A DNA stretch of 35,708 nt from UBA12014 sp029248335 (GTDB lineage Bacteria; Planctomycetota; Phycisphaerae; Phycisphaerales; SM1A02): positions 1-35,708 of the forward strand of contig JAQWJM010000182.1 of NCBI GenBank assembly GCA_029248335.1, written 5' to 3'. Shown one piece after another: positions 1 through 9,271 of the stretch. The notes below the pieces were generated by a model. It ran no database searches. It saw only the letters and a program-made list of their open reading frames with translations, and had not been told where the DNA came from. Position 1 is the stretch's first letter. The number at the start of each line of letters is the position of its first letter. The position numbers and the translations under genes were made by a program.

Positions 1-522
1 GTCGGACCGGTGATCGATCTCGACGCGAAGCGGAAGGTCGAGCAGTACATCGCGATCGGCTCGGAGGAGGGACGACTGGAGATCTCGCTTCAGATTCCAC
101 AAGGACTCGAAGAAGAGGTCGGACTCCCCTACGCGAGCCCGACGGTGATCAGCGGGATCGAACCGCATCATCGCCTCGCCAACGAAGAGGTCTTCGGTCC
201 GCTCCTCGCGGTCATGAAGGTGAAGAACTTCGACGAGGCCCTGGCGCTCGCCAACTCCACCCGCTACAAGCTGACCGGCGGCGTCTTCAGTCGCAAGCCG
301 AGTCATCTCGATCAGGCCCGCCGGGACTACCGCGTCGGGAACCTGTACCTCAACCGCGGGATCACCGGTGCCTTGGTCGGCCGACAGCCCTTCGGTGGAT
401 TCGGCATGTCGGGCGTGGGTACCAAGGCGGGCGGACGTGACTACCTGATGCACTTCGTCGAGCCTCGATGCATCACCGAGAACGCGATGCGGCGCGGCTT
501 CGCCCCGGGCCTCGTCGACTGA
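1..522 (+). CDS. pruA: L-glutamate gamma-semialdehyde (P5C) dehydrogenase, 3' part
   Basis: C-terminal 173 residues of an aldehyde dehydrogenase; the reading frame is open from the first base, so the start and the catalytic cysteine lie upstream of the window. Seen: GPVID near the left edge, the EEVFGPLLAV segment typical of the aldehyde dehydrogenase cofactor/oligomerisation region, and the family-specific run NRGITGALVGRQPFGGFGMS followed by KAGGRDYL. This run is characteristic of the RocA/PruA group that oxidises glutamate semialdehyde to glutamate with NAD in proline and arginine breakdown. It ends 22 bases from the convergent ATP-grasp gene. Whether a proline dehydrogenase domain or gene precedes it cannot be seen. 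Confidence 0.9.
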   Translation, partial: VGPVIDLDAKRKVEQYIAIGSEEGRLEISLQIPQGLEEEVGLPYASPTVISGIEPHHRLANEEVFGPLLAVMKVKNFDEALALANSTRYKLTGGVFSRKPSHLDQARRDYRVGNLYLNRGITGALVGRQPFGGFGMSGVGTKAGGRDYLMHFVEPRCITENAMRRGFAPGLVD

Positions 523-544
523 ACGAGATCACGCGTCGGACGCC

Positions 545-1411
545 TCAGCCCTCGCGGAGGATCGGGCGGCGATCGAACTCTCGCGGATCGAAGGAACCGG
601 CGTAGGCCGGCCCCGGCAGGGTGGCGTGGAGCCCCGCCCCCGTGAGGAACGTCATCTCACCGGCATGGATCCGGCCGTCGAGCACGAGAAAATCGACCCG
701 TACCGCGGGGAGCCCGCAGCCCAGCACGGCCGCGAGTTCGAGACATTCCTGGTAGTAGTCGGGTGGCGGCGGGTCGCCACCCGGAACGGTCCGGCGCAGA
801 ACGACTTCGCCCTGAGGGTCGTAGCCGGTGTAGATCGAGGGCTCGTCCGCGGTGTGCACGATTCCACCGAGGGGCGTCCCCCGGTCGACGAAGATCTTGA
901 CGTCTTCGAGACCACCGCCCGGGCCACCCAGCCAGGGTTCGACGATCAGCCGCCCCTCGAGGCCGCGGTAGAGGGACTCTCCCCAGACCCGCGAGTAATC
1001 CTTGCGGCGCCATTTCTCCATTCGGCGGCCGATCGCGTTCCAGTCCGCCGCATCGCGGTCGGCCACGCGTTCGATCCACTTACAACCGTGCGTGCACTTG
1101 ATCACGAAGGACTCGGGCAGGGATGCCCGATCGATGTCCGCGAACCGCCCATGAATCCCCAGCAGCGGTACGAGATACGACTCGCCGATGCGCGGTCGCA
1201 CGAAGTCCCGGACCTCGTACTTGTCCGCAAGATGCCGGATCGAGGAGAGATCCGCCCGCAGAACGAGCCACGCCATCTTGTCGATCGCTTCGACCGGATC
1301 CTCGAGATTCGGTGCGCGACCGTGGATCCGGCGAAACATCCGAAGATAGTTTCGTCTCGGCCCGCGGAGCCGGCGGACGACTCCACGCGGAATGTCTCGG
1401 AAGTTCATCAT
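545..1411 (-). CDS. TupA-like ATP-grasp family protein
   Basis: About 288 residues. It matches the TupA-like ATP-grasp family, whose members are found in polysaccharide and teichuronopeptide assembly clusters and are thought to form amide bonds between sugar acids or peptides. Seen: ADKYEVRDFV near the N-terminus, FVIKCTHGCKWI (nucleotide-binding strand), a RLIVEPWL strand, and a C-terminal VRVDFLVLDGRIHAGEMTFL segment carrying the metal-binding acidic residues of the fold. The frame is open further upstream, but a TAGGAT hexamer at 1434-1439 would start transcription near 1427, so I chose the ATG pair at 1411/1408. No glycan-synthesis genes sit beside it, so the substrate is unknown. Confidence 0.75.
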   Translation of the reverse strand: MMNFRDIPRGVVRRLRGPRRNYLRMFRRIHGRAPNLEDPVEAIDKMAWLVLRADLSSIRHLADKYEVRDFVRPRIGESYLVPLLGIHGRFADIDRASLPESFVIKCTHGCKWIERVADRDAADWNAIGRRMEKWRRKDYSRVWGESLYRGLEGRLIVEPWLGGPGGGLEDVKIFVDRGTPLGGIVHTADEPSIYTGYDPQGEVVLRRTVPGGDPPPPDYYQECLELAAVLGCGLPAVRVDFLVLDGRIHAGEMTFLTGAGLHATLPGPAYAGSFDPREFDRRPILREG

Positions 1412-1433
1412 CGATCGTGATCTCGGTCGCTGC

Positions 1434-1439
1434 ATCCTA
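1434..1439 (-). promoter_or_regulatory. Putative -10 element TAGGAT
   Basis: Hexamer 22 bases upstream of the chosen start of the TupA-like gene. It overlaps the alternative upstream ATG at 1435, which argues against that start. No clear -35 box. Confidence 0.4.
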
Positions 1440-1572
1440 GAGGAACGATCGAACTCCACCAACGTGAAATCGCCGACCGCACGTCCCGAAGAAGATCCTG
1501 CCGGTCGGAAGCCCACGGATCGCAAAGCCCGAGGGCCGTCCAGACCGATATCTTCGGGGAGGGCCTCCATTC

Positions 1573-2082
1573 ATGCTTCGATCCCGATTCCTGTGCCTGA
1601 CCGCTTCGGCGACGGTGCTCATCCTGCTGGTCGTCGCGTGCGGCCTTGCCCCGGACGAGCGTCTTCCCTGGCTGGCCGCCGACGCCGTCACGATGCCATC
1701 GCCCCCGGCCGCGGACGACGTCGCCCCGGTGGTCGCACCCGACCGATTCCTGCTCCGCAGCCTCGGCTTCCTCGCGGGTGGACTCGCCGTGGCATTGTTG
1801 ATCGGTGCCGGCAGCCGTCGGGCCCGCAGCTTCGCGATCAGCACCAGCATGCTGGTGATGCTGGGATTCGCCGGGGGTGCGGTCACCACCTGGATCCAGG
1901 ACGGCTGGCCCGGCTGGCCGCTCGCGGCGGTGACCGTGGGGACGGGCCTGCTGGGGCTCTGGTCGTTCTGGCTCTGCCTGCTGGGCGACGGCCCGAAGAA
2001 GGTCGCTGACGATGCGGACGACGACGCCGAAGAAGAAGAAGAAGAAGAAGAAGAAGAAGAGGAAGAGGAAGAGGAAGTCTGA
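1573..2082 (+). CDS. Small membrane protein with C-terminal poly-glutamate tail
   Basis: 169 residues, family not recognised. Seen: an N-terminal hydrophobic segment (about 5-24, ending LVVACG, which could be a signal anchor or a weak lipobox), a proline/alanine linker, hydrophobic segments at about 60-80, 88-108 and 119-138, then an acidic tail DDADDDA followed by 16 consecutive glutamates and a valine. This gives three or four membrane spans with a strongly charged terminus. The tail is encoded by a GAA/GAG tract. No good Shine-Dalgarno is visible. The gene lies between two minus-strand genes and shares no obvious operon. The opposite strand is also open but reads as a low-complexity shadow. 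Confidence 0.6.
   Translation: MLRSRFLCLTASATVLILLVVACGLAPDERLPWLAADAVTMPSPPAADDVAPVVAPDRFLLRSLGFLAGGLAVALLIGAGSRRARSFAISTSMLVMLGFAGGAVTTWIQDGWPGWPLAAVTVGTGLLGLWSFWLCLLGDGPKKVADDADDDAEEEEEEEEEEEEEEEEV
2029..2076 (+). repeat. GAA/GAG trinucleotide tract (16 codons)
   Basis: Sixteen tandem GAA or GAG triplets at the 3' end of the membrane-protein gene, first pure GAA and then alternating GAG/GAA. The unit is a codon, so slippage would alter tail length without a frameshift. Confidence 0.9.
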
Positions 2083-2129
2083 TTCCCGCGACGGGATGCG
2101 CTCACGTCCGCTCGATGGGCGGCCGCGGA

Positions 2130-3929
2130 TCAATCGCCGGCGGGCTGATGCCCGACGCTCGGTGGCGGCGTCTCCGGGGCTGATCGACGCTCGCGTCGAA
2201 TCTTCACCTGATAGGCACCGTACTCCCCCGCCTCATCCTCGACGACCACGCACAGACGGCCTCGCCGCGCGGGAATCCCGACCGGCCCCGAGATCATCGA
2301 TCCGGTTTCGGACTCGATCGGGAATCGCGTCAACGGCCGACCATCGAACTCGACGCGAATCGCCTTGGGCCGTGGTTGATCCGGCAGCGATCGCACGCGG
2401 ATTCGGTACGGTCCCGCATCGTCGGCCTCGACCCACCAGTCGCCGCTCGAACGACCTCCCCAACCGCCCCGCCGGGTTCGTCGCCAGTCCTGCCTCGTGA
2501 GCCAGACCGGCTCCGGCGTCGCGCCGAGACGGATCGACGGCGGGAGGTAGGCATCCGCGTCGCCCCGCGAGACATCGCCGAACCACGCCTCGTAGTGATC
2601 ACTCAGTCTGGTCACGATGTCCGGACGCCGATCGGCGAGATCGACCTGTTCCCCGGGATCGGATCGCAGGTCGAAGAGTTCGAGGTCGAGCGGCGGCGCC
2701 ACGCCGGGCTCGAGTTCGCGACCGAAACCGGAGGCGTTCACCAGCTTCCAGTCACCCGAGCGCACCATGACGTTGCTCCACCGGACGGGCGCGTCGCCGC
2801 GATGCGCCTGGACCACCACGGTTCGATCCGGATCGGGGCTCGCTCGACCCGAGTCGCGCTCGAGCGTGCTGAACAGACTTCGCCCATCGAGTCCCACGTC
2901 CGGAATCCCGAGGCCGCACGCCTCCAGCACGGTCGGAACGACGTCGAGGTGCATGCCGATCACACCTTGGCGAGTGCCCGGCTCGAACCGGCCCGGCCAG
3001 CGAATGAAGAACGGCGACCGGACCCCGCCCTCGAAGACGGTCCCCTTGCGTCCGCGAAGGCCCGCCGAGAAGCCGTCGTGATCGGCACCGTTGTCGTGAA
3101 GGTAGATGACGATCGTGTCGTCCCGCACCCCCGCGACGTCGATCGCATCGAGCACCCGGCCCACGTTCCGGTCGAGGTTCGCATCCATCGCGAGGATCCG
3201 GGCCATTCGATCGAGGTTCGAGGCGCCCGTGCGGTCCAGGTCGCGGGACTGGTAGTCGGCCAGTTCGGCGGGAGGCACGTCGTGGAACGGGCCGTGCGGC
3301 GCATTCGTGGTGAGCACCGCGAGGAACGGTTCCGACTGATCGTTCATCCAGTCGATCATCTCGTCGACGTAGACGTCGGTGCACCAGCCCTCGAAGGACT
3401 CGAGCACGCCGTCCCGCAGCAGGATCGGATCGGTGTAGCGACCTTCCCCGCCTTCGGGGTCCGCGGGCTGGGCGATGCCGCCGCCCCGGTGGACGACCGA
3501 CCGGTCGAATCCCTGGTCGCCCGGTCGCATCGGCGGGCAGTCGCCCAGGTGCCACTTGCCGAAGATTCCGGTGGCGTATCCCGCCGCACCGAGTCGCTCG
3601 GCGATCGTGATCTCCTCCGGGCCCAGCATCGCGCGCCCGATCCAGGTGTCGAACGCGGTGGTCCGCTGGGGATGCCGTCCGGTCAGGAGCGCCGCCCGCG
3701 TGGGCGTGCACACCGGATGCACGTAGAAGGCCTCGAGCGTCGCGCTCTCCGCGGCGAGGGCGTCGATCCGCGGCGTCTCGAGAATCGGATGCCCCTGCAC
3801 TCCGAGATCTCCGAACCCCTGATCGTCGGTCATGATGATCACGACGTTCGGGCGGACGTCCGCCGCCGCCGCGGCCTGCAGCAGCGTGAGACCCGTGACC
3901 ACGGTGACGAAGTGGAGGCGACACCTCAT
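2130..3929 (-). CDS. Secreted arylsulfatase (type I, formylglycine-dependent)
   Basis: 599 residues. Signal peptide about 1-23 (VTGLTLLQAAAAA). Sulfatase fold: PNVVIIMTDDQG with the calcium-binding Asp pair at 35-36, then the type I signature CTPTR, whose Cys74 should be converted to formylglycine, inside CTPTRAALLTGR. GKWHLG, APHGPF and HDNGADHDG supply further active-site residues. About 150 C-terminal residues after the sulfatase domain form a beta-rich extension. It hydrolyses a sulfate ester, probably on an algal polysaccharide, outside the cytoplasm; the exact substrate cannot be read from sequence. Its ATG overlaps the stop of the upstream esterase (ATGA at 3926-3929), so the two are translationally coupled. 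Confidence 0.92.
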   Translation of the reverse strand: MRCRLHFVTVVTGLTLLQAAAAADVRPNVVIIMTDDQGFGDLGVQGHPILETPRIDALAAESATLEAFYVHPVCTPTRAALLTGRHPQRTTAFDTWIGRAMLGPEEITIAERLGAAGYATGIFGKWHLGDCPPMRPGDQGFDRSVVHRGGGIAQPADPEGGEGRYTDPILLRDGVLESFEGWCTDVYVDEMIDWMNDQSEPFLAVLTTNAPHGPFHDVPPAELADYQSRDLDRTGASNLDRMARILAMDANLDRNVGRVLDAIDVAGVRDDTIVIYLHDNGADHDGFSAGLRGRKGTVFEGGVRSPFFIRWPGRFEPGTRQGVIGMHLDVVPTVLEACGLGIPDVGLDGRSLFSTLERDSGRASPDPDRTVVVQAHRGDAPVRWSNVMVRSGDWKLVNASGFGRELEPGVAPPLDLELFDLRSDPGEQVDLADRRPDIVTRLSDHYEAWFGDVSRGDADAYLPPSIRLGATPEPVWLTRQDWRRTRRGGWGGRSSGDWWVEADDAGPYRIRVRSLPDQPRPKAIRVEFDGRPLTRFPIESETGSMISGPVGIPARRGRLCVVVEDEAGEYGAYQVKIRRERRSAPETPPPSVGHQPAGD

Positions 3930-4747
3930 CGTGCCGGTGTCGCCTCGGCGGCCGGACGCCGCTGCGCGAACATCCAGTCGATCGCCCCGTTCGGCCCGTA
4001 GGCGTGCGACCAGGCGTCATGGCCGACGTCCGGCAGCTCGGTATGGCCCACTCGGCCCCCCGCGGCCCGGATCGCCTCGACGACGCCACGGGACTCCCGG
4101 ATCAGGACGTCCCGGTCCGCGGTGCCGTGGAAGTTCCAGATGGGCACGCCCGACTCGGCGATCACCTTCCCGTGGCGTGGATCACCACCGCCACAGATCG
4201 GCACCGCCGCGGCGAACCAGTCCGCGTGCCGGGAGAGCAGCTCCCAGGTGCCGAAACCACCCATCGAGAGCCCCGTCAGATAGATCCGCGTCGGGTCGAC
4301 CTCGGGACTCGCCGCGAGTTCGCGAAGCAACGTCTCCACCCCCTGCATCGCGGGCGACGTGTCGGTGCCGCCGGCCCGCCAGACGTCGGCGCCCGGCTCC
4401 ACGACCCCGCCCCAGTCCTCGCCTGTCGGGCACTGGACCGCGAGCACGAATGCGGGGTGCCGGGCACCGAGATGCGGTTCACGCACCCAGCGTTCGGGGA
4501 AGTGACGAAGCTGGCTGACGTTGTCTCCGCCTCGTTCCCCGGCACCGTGCAGGAACACGACGAGTGGGACCGGTCGGTCGGCGCTCGCGGACGCGGGGCG
4601 ATGGAGACGGTACGGAAACGACCGCGGCGTCCCGTCGATCTCGACCGTCACGGCGCCACGTTCGAAGGCTTCGACATCCTCGATCGCCGGTCGCTTGCCG
4701 ACCGCGGCGAAGGAGAGCAGGGATGCGAGAAGGAACTTGAGACCCAT
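3926..4747 (-). CDS. Secreted alpha/beta-hydrolase (esterase / phospholipase-carboxylesterase-like)
   Basis: 273 residues with a short N-terminal signal (MGLKFLLASLLSFAAVG). Alpha/beta-hydrolase fold: VVFLHGAGERGGD forms the oxyanion-hole region, GLSMGG holds the nucleophile Ser161, NFHGTADRDV gives the acid (Asp211 or Asp213), and DVGHDAW gives His243. This is the PHB-depolymerase-like/esterase pattern common in planctomycetes. It is first in a two-gene unit and its stop overlaps the sulfatase start, so ester and sulfate decorations may be removed from the same polysaccharide. Start supported by CAGGAG about 6 bases upstream. Confidence 0.85.
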   Translation of the reverse strand: MGLKFLLASLLSFAAVGKRPAIEDVEAFERGAVTVEIDGTPRSFPYRLHRPASASADRPVPLVVFLHGAGERGGDNVSQLRHFPERWVREPHLGARHPAFVLAVQCPTGEDWGGVVEPGADVWRAGGTDTSPAMQGVETLLRELAASPEVDPTRIYLTGLSMGGFGTWELLSRHADWFAAAVPICGGGDPRHGKVIAESGVPIWNFHGTADRDVLIRESRGVVEAIRAAGGRVGHTELPDVGHDAWSHAYGPNGAIDWMFAQRRPAAEATPAR

Positions 4748-4818
4748 GTTCGGCTCCTGGCCCGGGCCCGGACGAGCGACTCGTCGGGGTCGTCGTTCAC
4801 GTTCATCACCCGCGGCCG

Positions 4819-4824
4819 AGTCTA
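4819..4824 (-). promoter_or_regulatory. Putative -10 element TAGACT for the esterase-sulfatase unit
   Basis: TAGACT on the minus strand about 70 bases before the esterase ATG; the leader also carries a CAGGAG ribosome-binding site. No -35 box recognised. Confidence 0.4.
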
Positions 4825-4853
4825 CACCGCCTCGGTGCGGCGGTTCCCGCGGA

Positions 4854-5720
4854 TCAGCCCTTGGTGCCCGCGGTCGAGATGCCTTCGACGAAGGTGCGCT
4901 GGGCGATCAGGAAGAGCAGCAGCACCGGCGCGGTCATGATCGCGGTCGCGGACATCAGCAGGTTCCACGGCGTCTGCCCGAGCTTCGACAGGTAGAGCTG
5001 GAGTCCGAGGGCGAGGGTGAACTGATCGCGATGGGTCAGGAACACCAGCGGGCCGAGGAAGTCGTTCCACACGAACATGAAGTGCAGCAGCGCCACCACC
5101 AGCAGCGCCGGCTTCGAGAGCGGGAGGATGATGTACAGGAAGTTCCGGACGTGTCCGCACCCGTCGATCCGCGCCGCATCGTCGAGTTCGCGCGGCAGGG
5201 TCATGAAGAACTGTCGCAGCAGGAAGATGCTGAACGCGTTCCCGAACCAGGCCGGCACCCACAGCGGCGCGAAGGTCCCGATCCAGCCCACTTCGCGGAA
5301 CATCACGAACAACGGCACCATGACCACCGGGAACGGGATCATCATCGTCGCCAGCATCGCGATGAACGCCGGCCCTCGACCCCGCCAACGAACCCGGGAG
5401 AACCCGTAGGCGACGATCGCGCTGGAGATCACCGTCCCCCCCACGCCGAGGATGGCGATGATGAGGGTGTTCCGGAGATACAACGGCATGTCCGTGTTCT
5501 CGTCGGTGAGCACCGTCTGGTAGTTGTCGACGGTCCGGCCGACGGTCTCGCCGACCCCGCCGGTCCCGAAGGACGCGCTGGGATCGGGAAGTCCGGTCGA
5601 GAATCCGACCATGTAGATGATCGGAAGGAACGCGGTCAGGGCCACCAGCGACAACATCGCGTACAGCAGGACACGGAGTCCGGCGAGGCGAGGCGGGTTG
5701 CTGGTGGTGGCGGAGTTCAT
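4854..5720 (-). CDS. Carbohydrate ABC transporter permease (MalG type)
   Basis: 288 residues, six predicted membrane spans. The cytoplasmic coupling (EAA) loop is visible as ELDDAARIDGCGHVRNF followed by IILPLSKPALL, the family signature contacted by the ATPase. FVWNDFLGPLVFL and the C-terminal FVEGISTAGTKG are typical of the second permease of CUT1 sugar importers. It lies 25 bases downstream of the other permease and is the last gene of a three-gene minus-strand operon (binding protein, permease, permease). The ATPase is encoded divergently at 8181. Confidence 0.92.
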   Translation of the reverse strand: MNSATTSNPPRLAGLRVLLYAMLSLVALTAFLPIIYMVGFSTGLPDPSASFGTGGVGETVGRTVDNYQTVLTDENTDMPLYLRNTLIIAILGVGGTVISSAIVAYGFSRVRWRGRGPAFIAMLATMMIPFPVVMVPLFVMFREVGWIGTFAPLWVPAWFGNAFSIFLLRQFFMTLPRELDDAARIDGCGHVRNFLYIILPLSKPALLVVALLHFMFVWNDFLGPLVFLTHRDQFTLALGLQLYLSKLGQTPWNLLMSATAIMTAPVLLLFLIAQRTFVEGISTAGTKG

Positions 5721-5745
5721 CGGAGTCGGATCTCTGGAGGACGGT

Positions 5746-6633
5746 TCAGGCGCCGCGGTAGTAGACGAGTCGGCGACCGGCGAGCAGGACGATGCCGGTC
5801 AGGGCGAGGATGATCGCGAACTGGAGCACGCCCAGCGCCGAGGCGTAGCCCATGTCGCCGAACTTGAAGGCCTGGTCGTAGACGTACATCGAGTGGAAGT
5901 AGGTCGACCGTTCCGGGCCGCCACCGGTCATGATCAGCGGGACCGCGAAGACCTGGGCCGCGTTGATGACGCCGATGATCACGTTGAACAGGATCACCGG
6001 GGAGATCATCGGCAGCACGACGTGGAAGAACCGGCCGATCGGTCCGACGCCGTCGATCGAGGCGGCTTCGTGCAGCTGCTTCGGCACGTCCCGCAGACCG
6101 GCGAGGTAGATCACCACCGCCGGACCGACGCTCCAGAGGCTCATCAGAAGCAGCGCGGTCATCGCCCAGAAGCCGCTGCCGAACCAGTTCGGTCCCTGCA
6201 CCAGTCCGAAGGTGAACCACTCGATGATCTGGTTGGCCAGTCCGACTTCGGGATCGGGGTCGTAGGCGAGCTTGAAGATGACGGCGATCGCCACCAGCGG
6301 AAGCACCGAAGGCGCGAAGACCGCGGCCCGCCAGAACGACTGGAATCGAGCGGGCTTGGAGAGCAGCGCCGCGAGCGAGATCGAGACGATGGTTCCCAGC
6401 ACGATCGAGAGAACCCCGAACACCGCCGTGTTCCACAGCACGGTCCCGAGGATCTCGTCGTCGAACATCCGCTCGTAGTTCTGGGTGCCGACCGGGATCG
6501 GCGCTTCGAGCAGCGTGTAGTCCGTGAACCCGTAGTAGAGGGCGAGCGACACCGGCACGACCGTGAAGAAGAGGAAGCCGAGGAGCCAGGGGCCGATCCA
6601 GAGGAGTCCCGTGCCGAGGGAGTCGTGCCTCAT
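5746..6633 (-). CDS. Carbohydrate ABC transporter permease (MalF type)
   Basis: 295 residues with an N-terminal span (LLWIGPWLLGFLFFTVVPV) and about five more. EAA loop: QLHEAASIDGVGPIGRFF followed by VVLPMISP. A C-terminal PLIMTGGGPERST stretch is characteristic of CUT1 sugar permeases. Its start codon overlaps the stop of the binding-protein gene (ATGA at 6630-6633), so synthesis is coupled. It should pair with the downstream permease as a heterodimeric channel for an oligosaccharide. Confidence 0.92.
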   Translation of the reverse strand: MRHDSLGTGLLWIGPWLLGFLFFTVVPVSLALYYGFTDYTLLEAPIPVGTQNYERMFDDEILGTVLWNTAVFGVLSIVLGTIVSISLAALLSKPARFQSFWRAAVFAPSVLPLVAIAVIFKLAYDPDPEVGLANQIIEWFTFGLVQGPNWFGSGFWAMTALLLMSLWSVGPAVVIYLAGLRDVPKQLHEAASIDGVGPIGRFFHVVLPMISPVILFNVIIGVINAAQVFAVPLIMTGGGPERSTYFHSMYVYDQAFKFGDMGYASALGVLQFAIILALTGIVLLAGRRLVYYRGA

Positions 6634-8000
6634 GCGGTCTCCCAGGGATCAGGCTGGTTCCGCCGCTGGCGACGCTCGTGTTCCCGCTGCAGGATCTCCT
6701 CGGCCTCGGCCTGCACTTCGCCGAGCGGGCCCGCCGCGGAAGGACTCTTCAGGTTCCAGATCTGGTCGAGCCCCGCGCCCAGCGCCATCCCGAACTCCGC
6801 CCAGCCGGTGATCCACGGCGTGGTGTAGGCGTTCGGACTCTGGAGGATCTCCTCGTGGACCGCGACCGCCGTGTTGGGATGGTCGCGGATGAATCCTTCG
6901 CTCGACACCGCGAGCGGGGACGGTTTCGCATGTCCCGCGCAGAGCGTCTCGATGTTCTCGGGACGCTGGGTGAAGGCGATGAACTCGAGGGACGCCTCCG
7001 GGTTCCGGGCCCCGGTCGGGATCACGAGGATGTCGGCTTCGATCGGGCCGTAGGGCGGCTGGTCCGCCAGCGCCGCGGGCACCGGGAACGGACAGGCGCC
7101 GTAGTCGAAGACGCCGGGGCCGAGTTCCATGTCCATGAACTTCGGCAGCCACGGCCCCTGGATCGTCGTCGCGAGCCGGCCGCTGAAGAAGTTCCGGTAC
7201 GGCGACGGGTTGTCGATCGGAGCGCCCTGGAACCGTCGGAGCTTGTCGAGCCCCCACCGCTTCGGGAAGCTCTGGAACCAGTCGTAACCGGCGATGTTCG
7301 GCGGCGAATCGACGGTCGCCAGTCCGGTCCGTTCGTCATAGAGGTGACCGCCGAAGAACCCGCCCCAGCACCACGACCACCAACCGGGATCGGTGGGCAG
7401 GAATCCGGCTCGTTCGACGTTGCCGTCGTCGTCCAGGATCGTCAGTCGATCGATCGCCTCGTCGAACGCCTCGATGGTGCGCGGCGGGGCGTCGGGATCG
7501 AGTCCGACCTCCCGGAAGATCGCCTTGTTGTAGTAGAGGGCGATGGAACTCGGCGTGCTGGGCGCGGCGAGCTGTCGGCCACCGCGGAACACCAGGGGAC
7601 CGACCGCCTTCGCGTACGTCGACTCGTCGATGCCGTAGTCACGGAGACCGTCGAGCGGCATGATCGCGCCGCACTGGGAGAAGAACGGGAGGTTCCGGTT
7701 CCACAGTCCCAGCACGTCGGGCGGATCACCCGCGGCGATCGCGACCTTGGCCTTCTGATCGATGCCCCCCATCGTCAGGTAGTTGACGAAGATCCCCGAC
7801 TGGGACTCGTTGAATCGATCGACGACGGTCTGCATCGCCGCGGCCTCGTGACTCGTCCACTTCTCCCAGTAGTCGAGCACGATCCGGCCGTCGCGCCGGA
7901 GACGACGTCGTTCCGGGCCGAACGCGGCGTAGCCGGCGGCACCCGCGGCGAGGAGGCCGAGGGCGGATCGGCGGGAGATGGTCTTGAGGTCGGTGGTCAT
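6630..8000 (-). CDS. Tat-exported extracellular sugar-binding protein (family 1)
   Basis: 456 residues. The N-terminus carries a twin-arginine signal, ISRRSALGLLAAGAAG (Arg10, Arg11), so folded export by Tat is likely. The mature part has the family 1 solute-binding fold: KWTSHEAAAMQTVVDRFNES, DPPDVLGLW, ALYYNKAIFREVGLD, FFSGRLATTIQGPW, then a C-terminal LDQIWNLK region. The last 30 or so residues are charged (EEILQREHERRQRR). It feeds the two coupled permeases. Clustering with GH1 and GH16 enzymes suggests a beta-glucan oligosaccharide ligand; that is inference. Confidence 0.9.
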   Translation of the reverse strand: MTTDLKTISRRSALGLLAAGAAGYAAFGPERRRLRRDGRIVLDYWEKWTSHEAAAMQTVVDRFNESQSGIFVNYLTMGGIDQKAKVAIAAGDPPDVLGLWNRNLPFFSQCGAIMPLDGLRDYGIDESTYAKAVGPLVFRGGRQLAAPSTPSSIALYYNKAIFREVGLDPDAPPRTIEAFDEAIDRLTILDDDGNVERAGFLPTDPGWWSWCWGGFFGGHLYDERTGLATVDSPPNIAGYDWFQSFPKRWGLDKLRRFQGAPIDNPSPYRNFFSGRLATTIQGPWLPKFMDMELGPGVFDYGACPFPVPAALADQPPYGPIEADILVIPTGARNPEASLEFIAFTQRPENIETLCAGHAKPSPLAVSSEGFIRDHPNTAVAVHEEILQSPNAYTTPWITGWAEFGMALGAGLDQIWNLKSPSAAGPLGEVQAEAEEILQREHERRQRRNQPDPWETA

Positions 8001-8025
8001 GATCGGATCGCTTTCGGCATCCGTG

Positions 8026-8031
8026 ATGGTA
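8026..8031 (-). promoter_or_regulatory. Putative -10 element TACCAT for the sugar transporter operon
   Basis: Minus-strand hexamer about 25 bases upstream of the binding-protein ATG, inside the 180-bp divergent intergenic region shared with the ATPase gene. No operator palindrome recognised between the two promoters. Confidence 0.35.
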
Positions 8032-8168
8032 GCGGTTTCACGCGTTCGATCCCTCCCTCTTCCGCTTGCCGGGACCCCTTCCCGCCCCGACGGATATCCG
8101 GACCCACGACTCCGTTGAGCCGTGCGACGGACCGGGTTCCGTCCGCGTATCGGGGACTCGGAAGCACG

Positions 8169-8174
8169 TACAAT
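8169..8174 (+). promoter_or_regulatory. Putative -10 element TACAAT placed for leaderless transcription
   Basis: TACAAT ends six bases before the ATPase ATG at 8181, so transcription would start at or next to the ATG. There is no Shine-Dalgarno sequence in the six-base spacer. Confidence 0.5.
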
Positions 8175-8180
8175 CCCCGG

Positions 8181-9251
<1,071 letters not shown>

Positions 9252-9271
9252 CCGGGGCGGGCACGACGGGT

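Noticed and set aside
1437..2105. Minus-strand poly-serine frame across the GAA/GAG tract
   Set aside because: A product of reading the triplet tract on the other strand; no start signal or domain.
2376..4001. 541-codon frame antisense to the sulfatase and esterase
   Set aside because: Arg/His/Asp-rich shadow; the sense strand carries both catalytic motif sets.
6678..8180. Extension of the ABC ATPase frame 500 codons upstream
   Set aside because: Overlaps the binding-protein gene in antisense and has no homology; the TACAAT box and homology place the start at 8181.
8001..8180. LacI-type operator in the transporter intergenic region
   Set aside because: No convincing palindrome was found; only -10-like hexamers are supportable.
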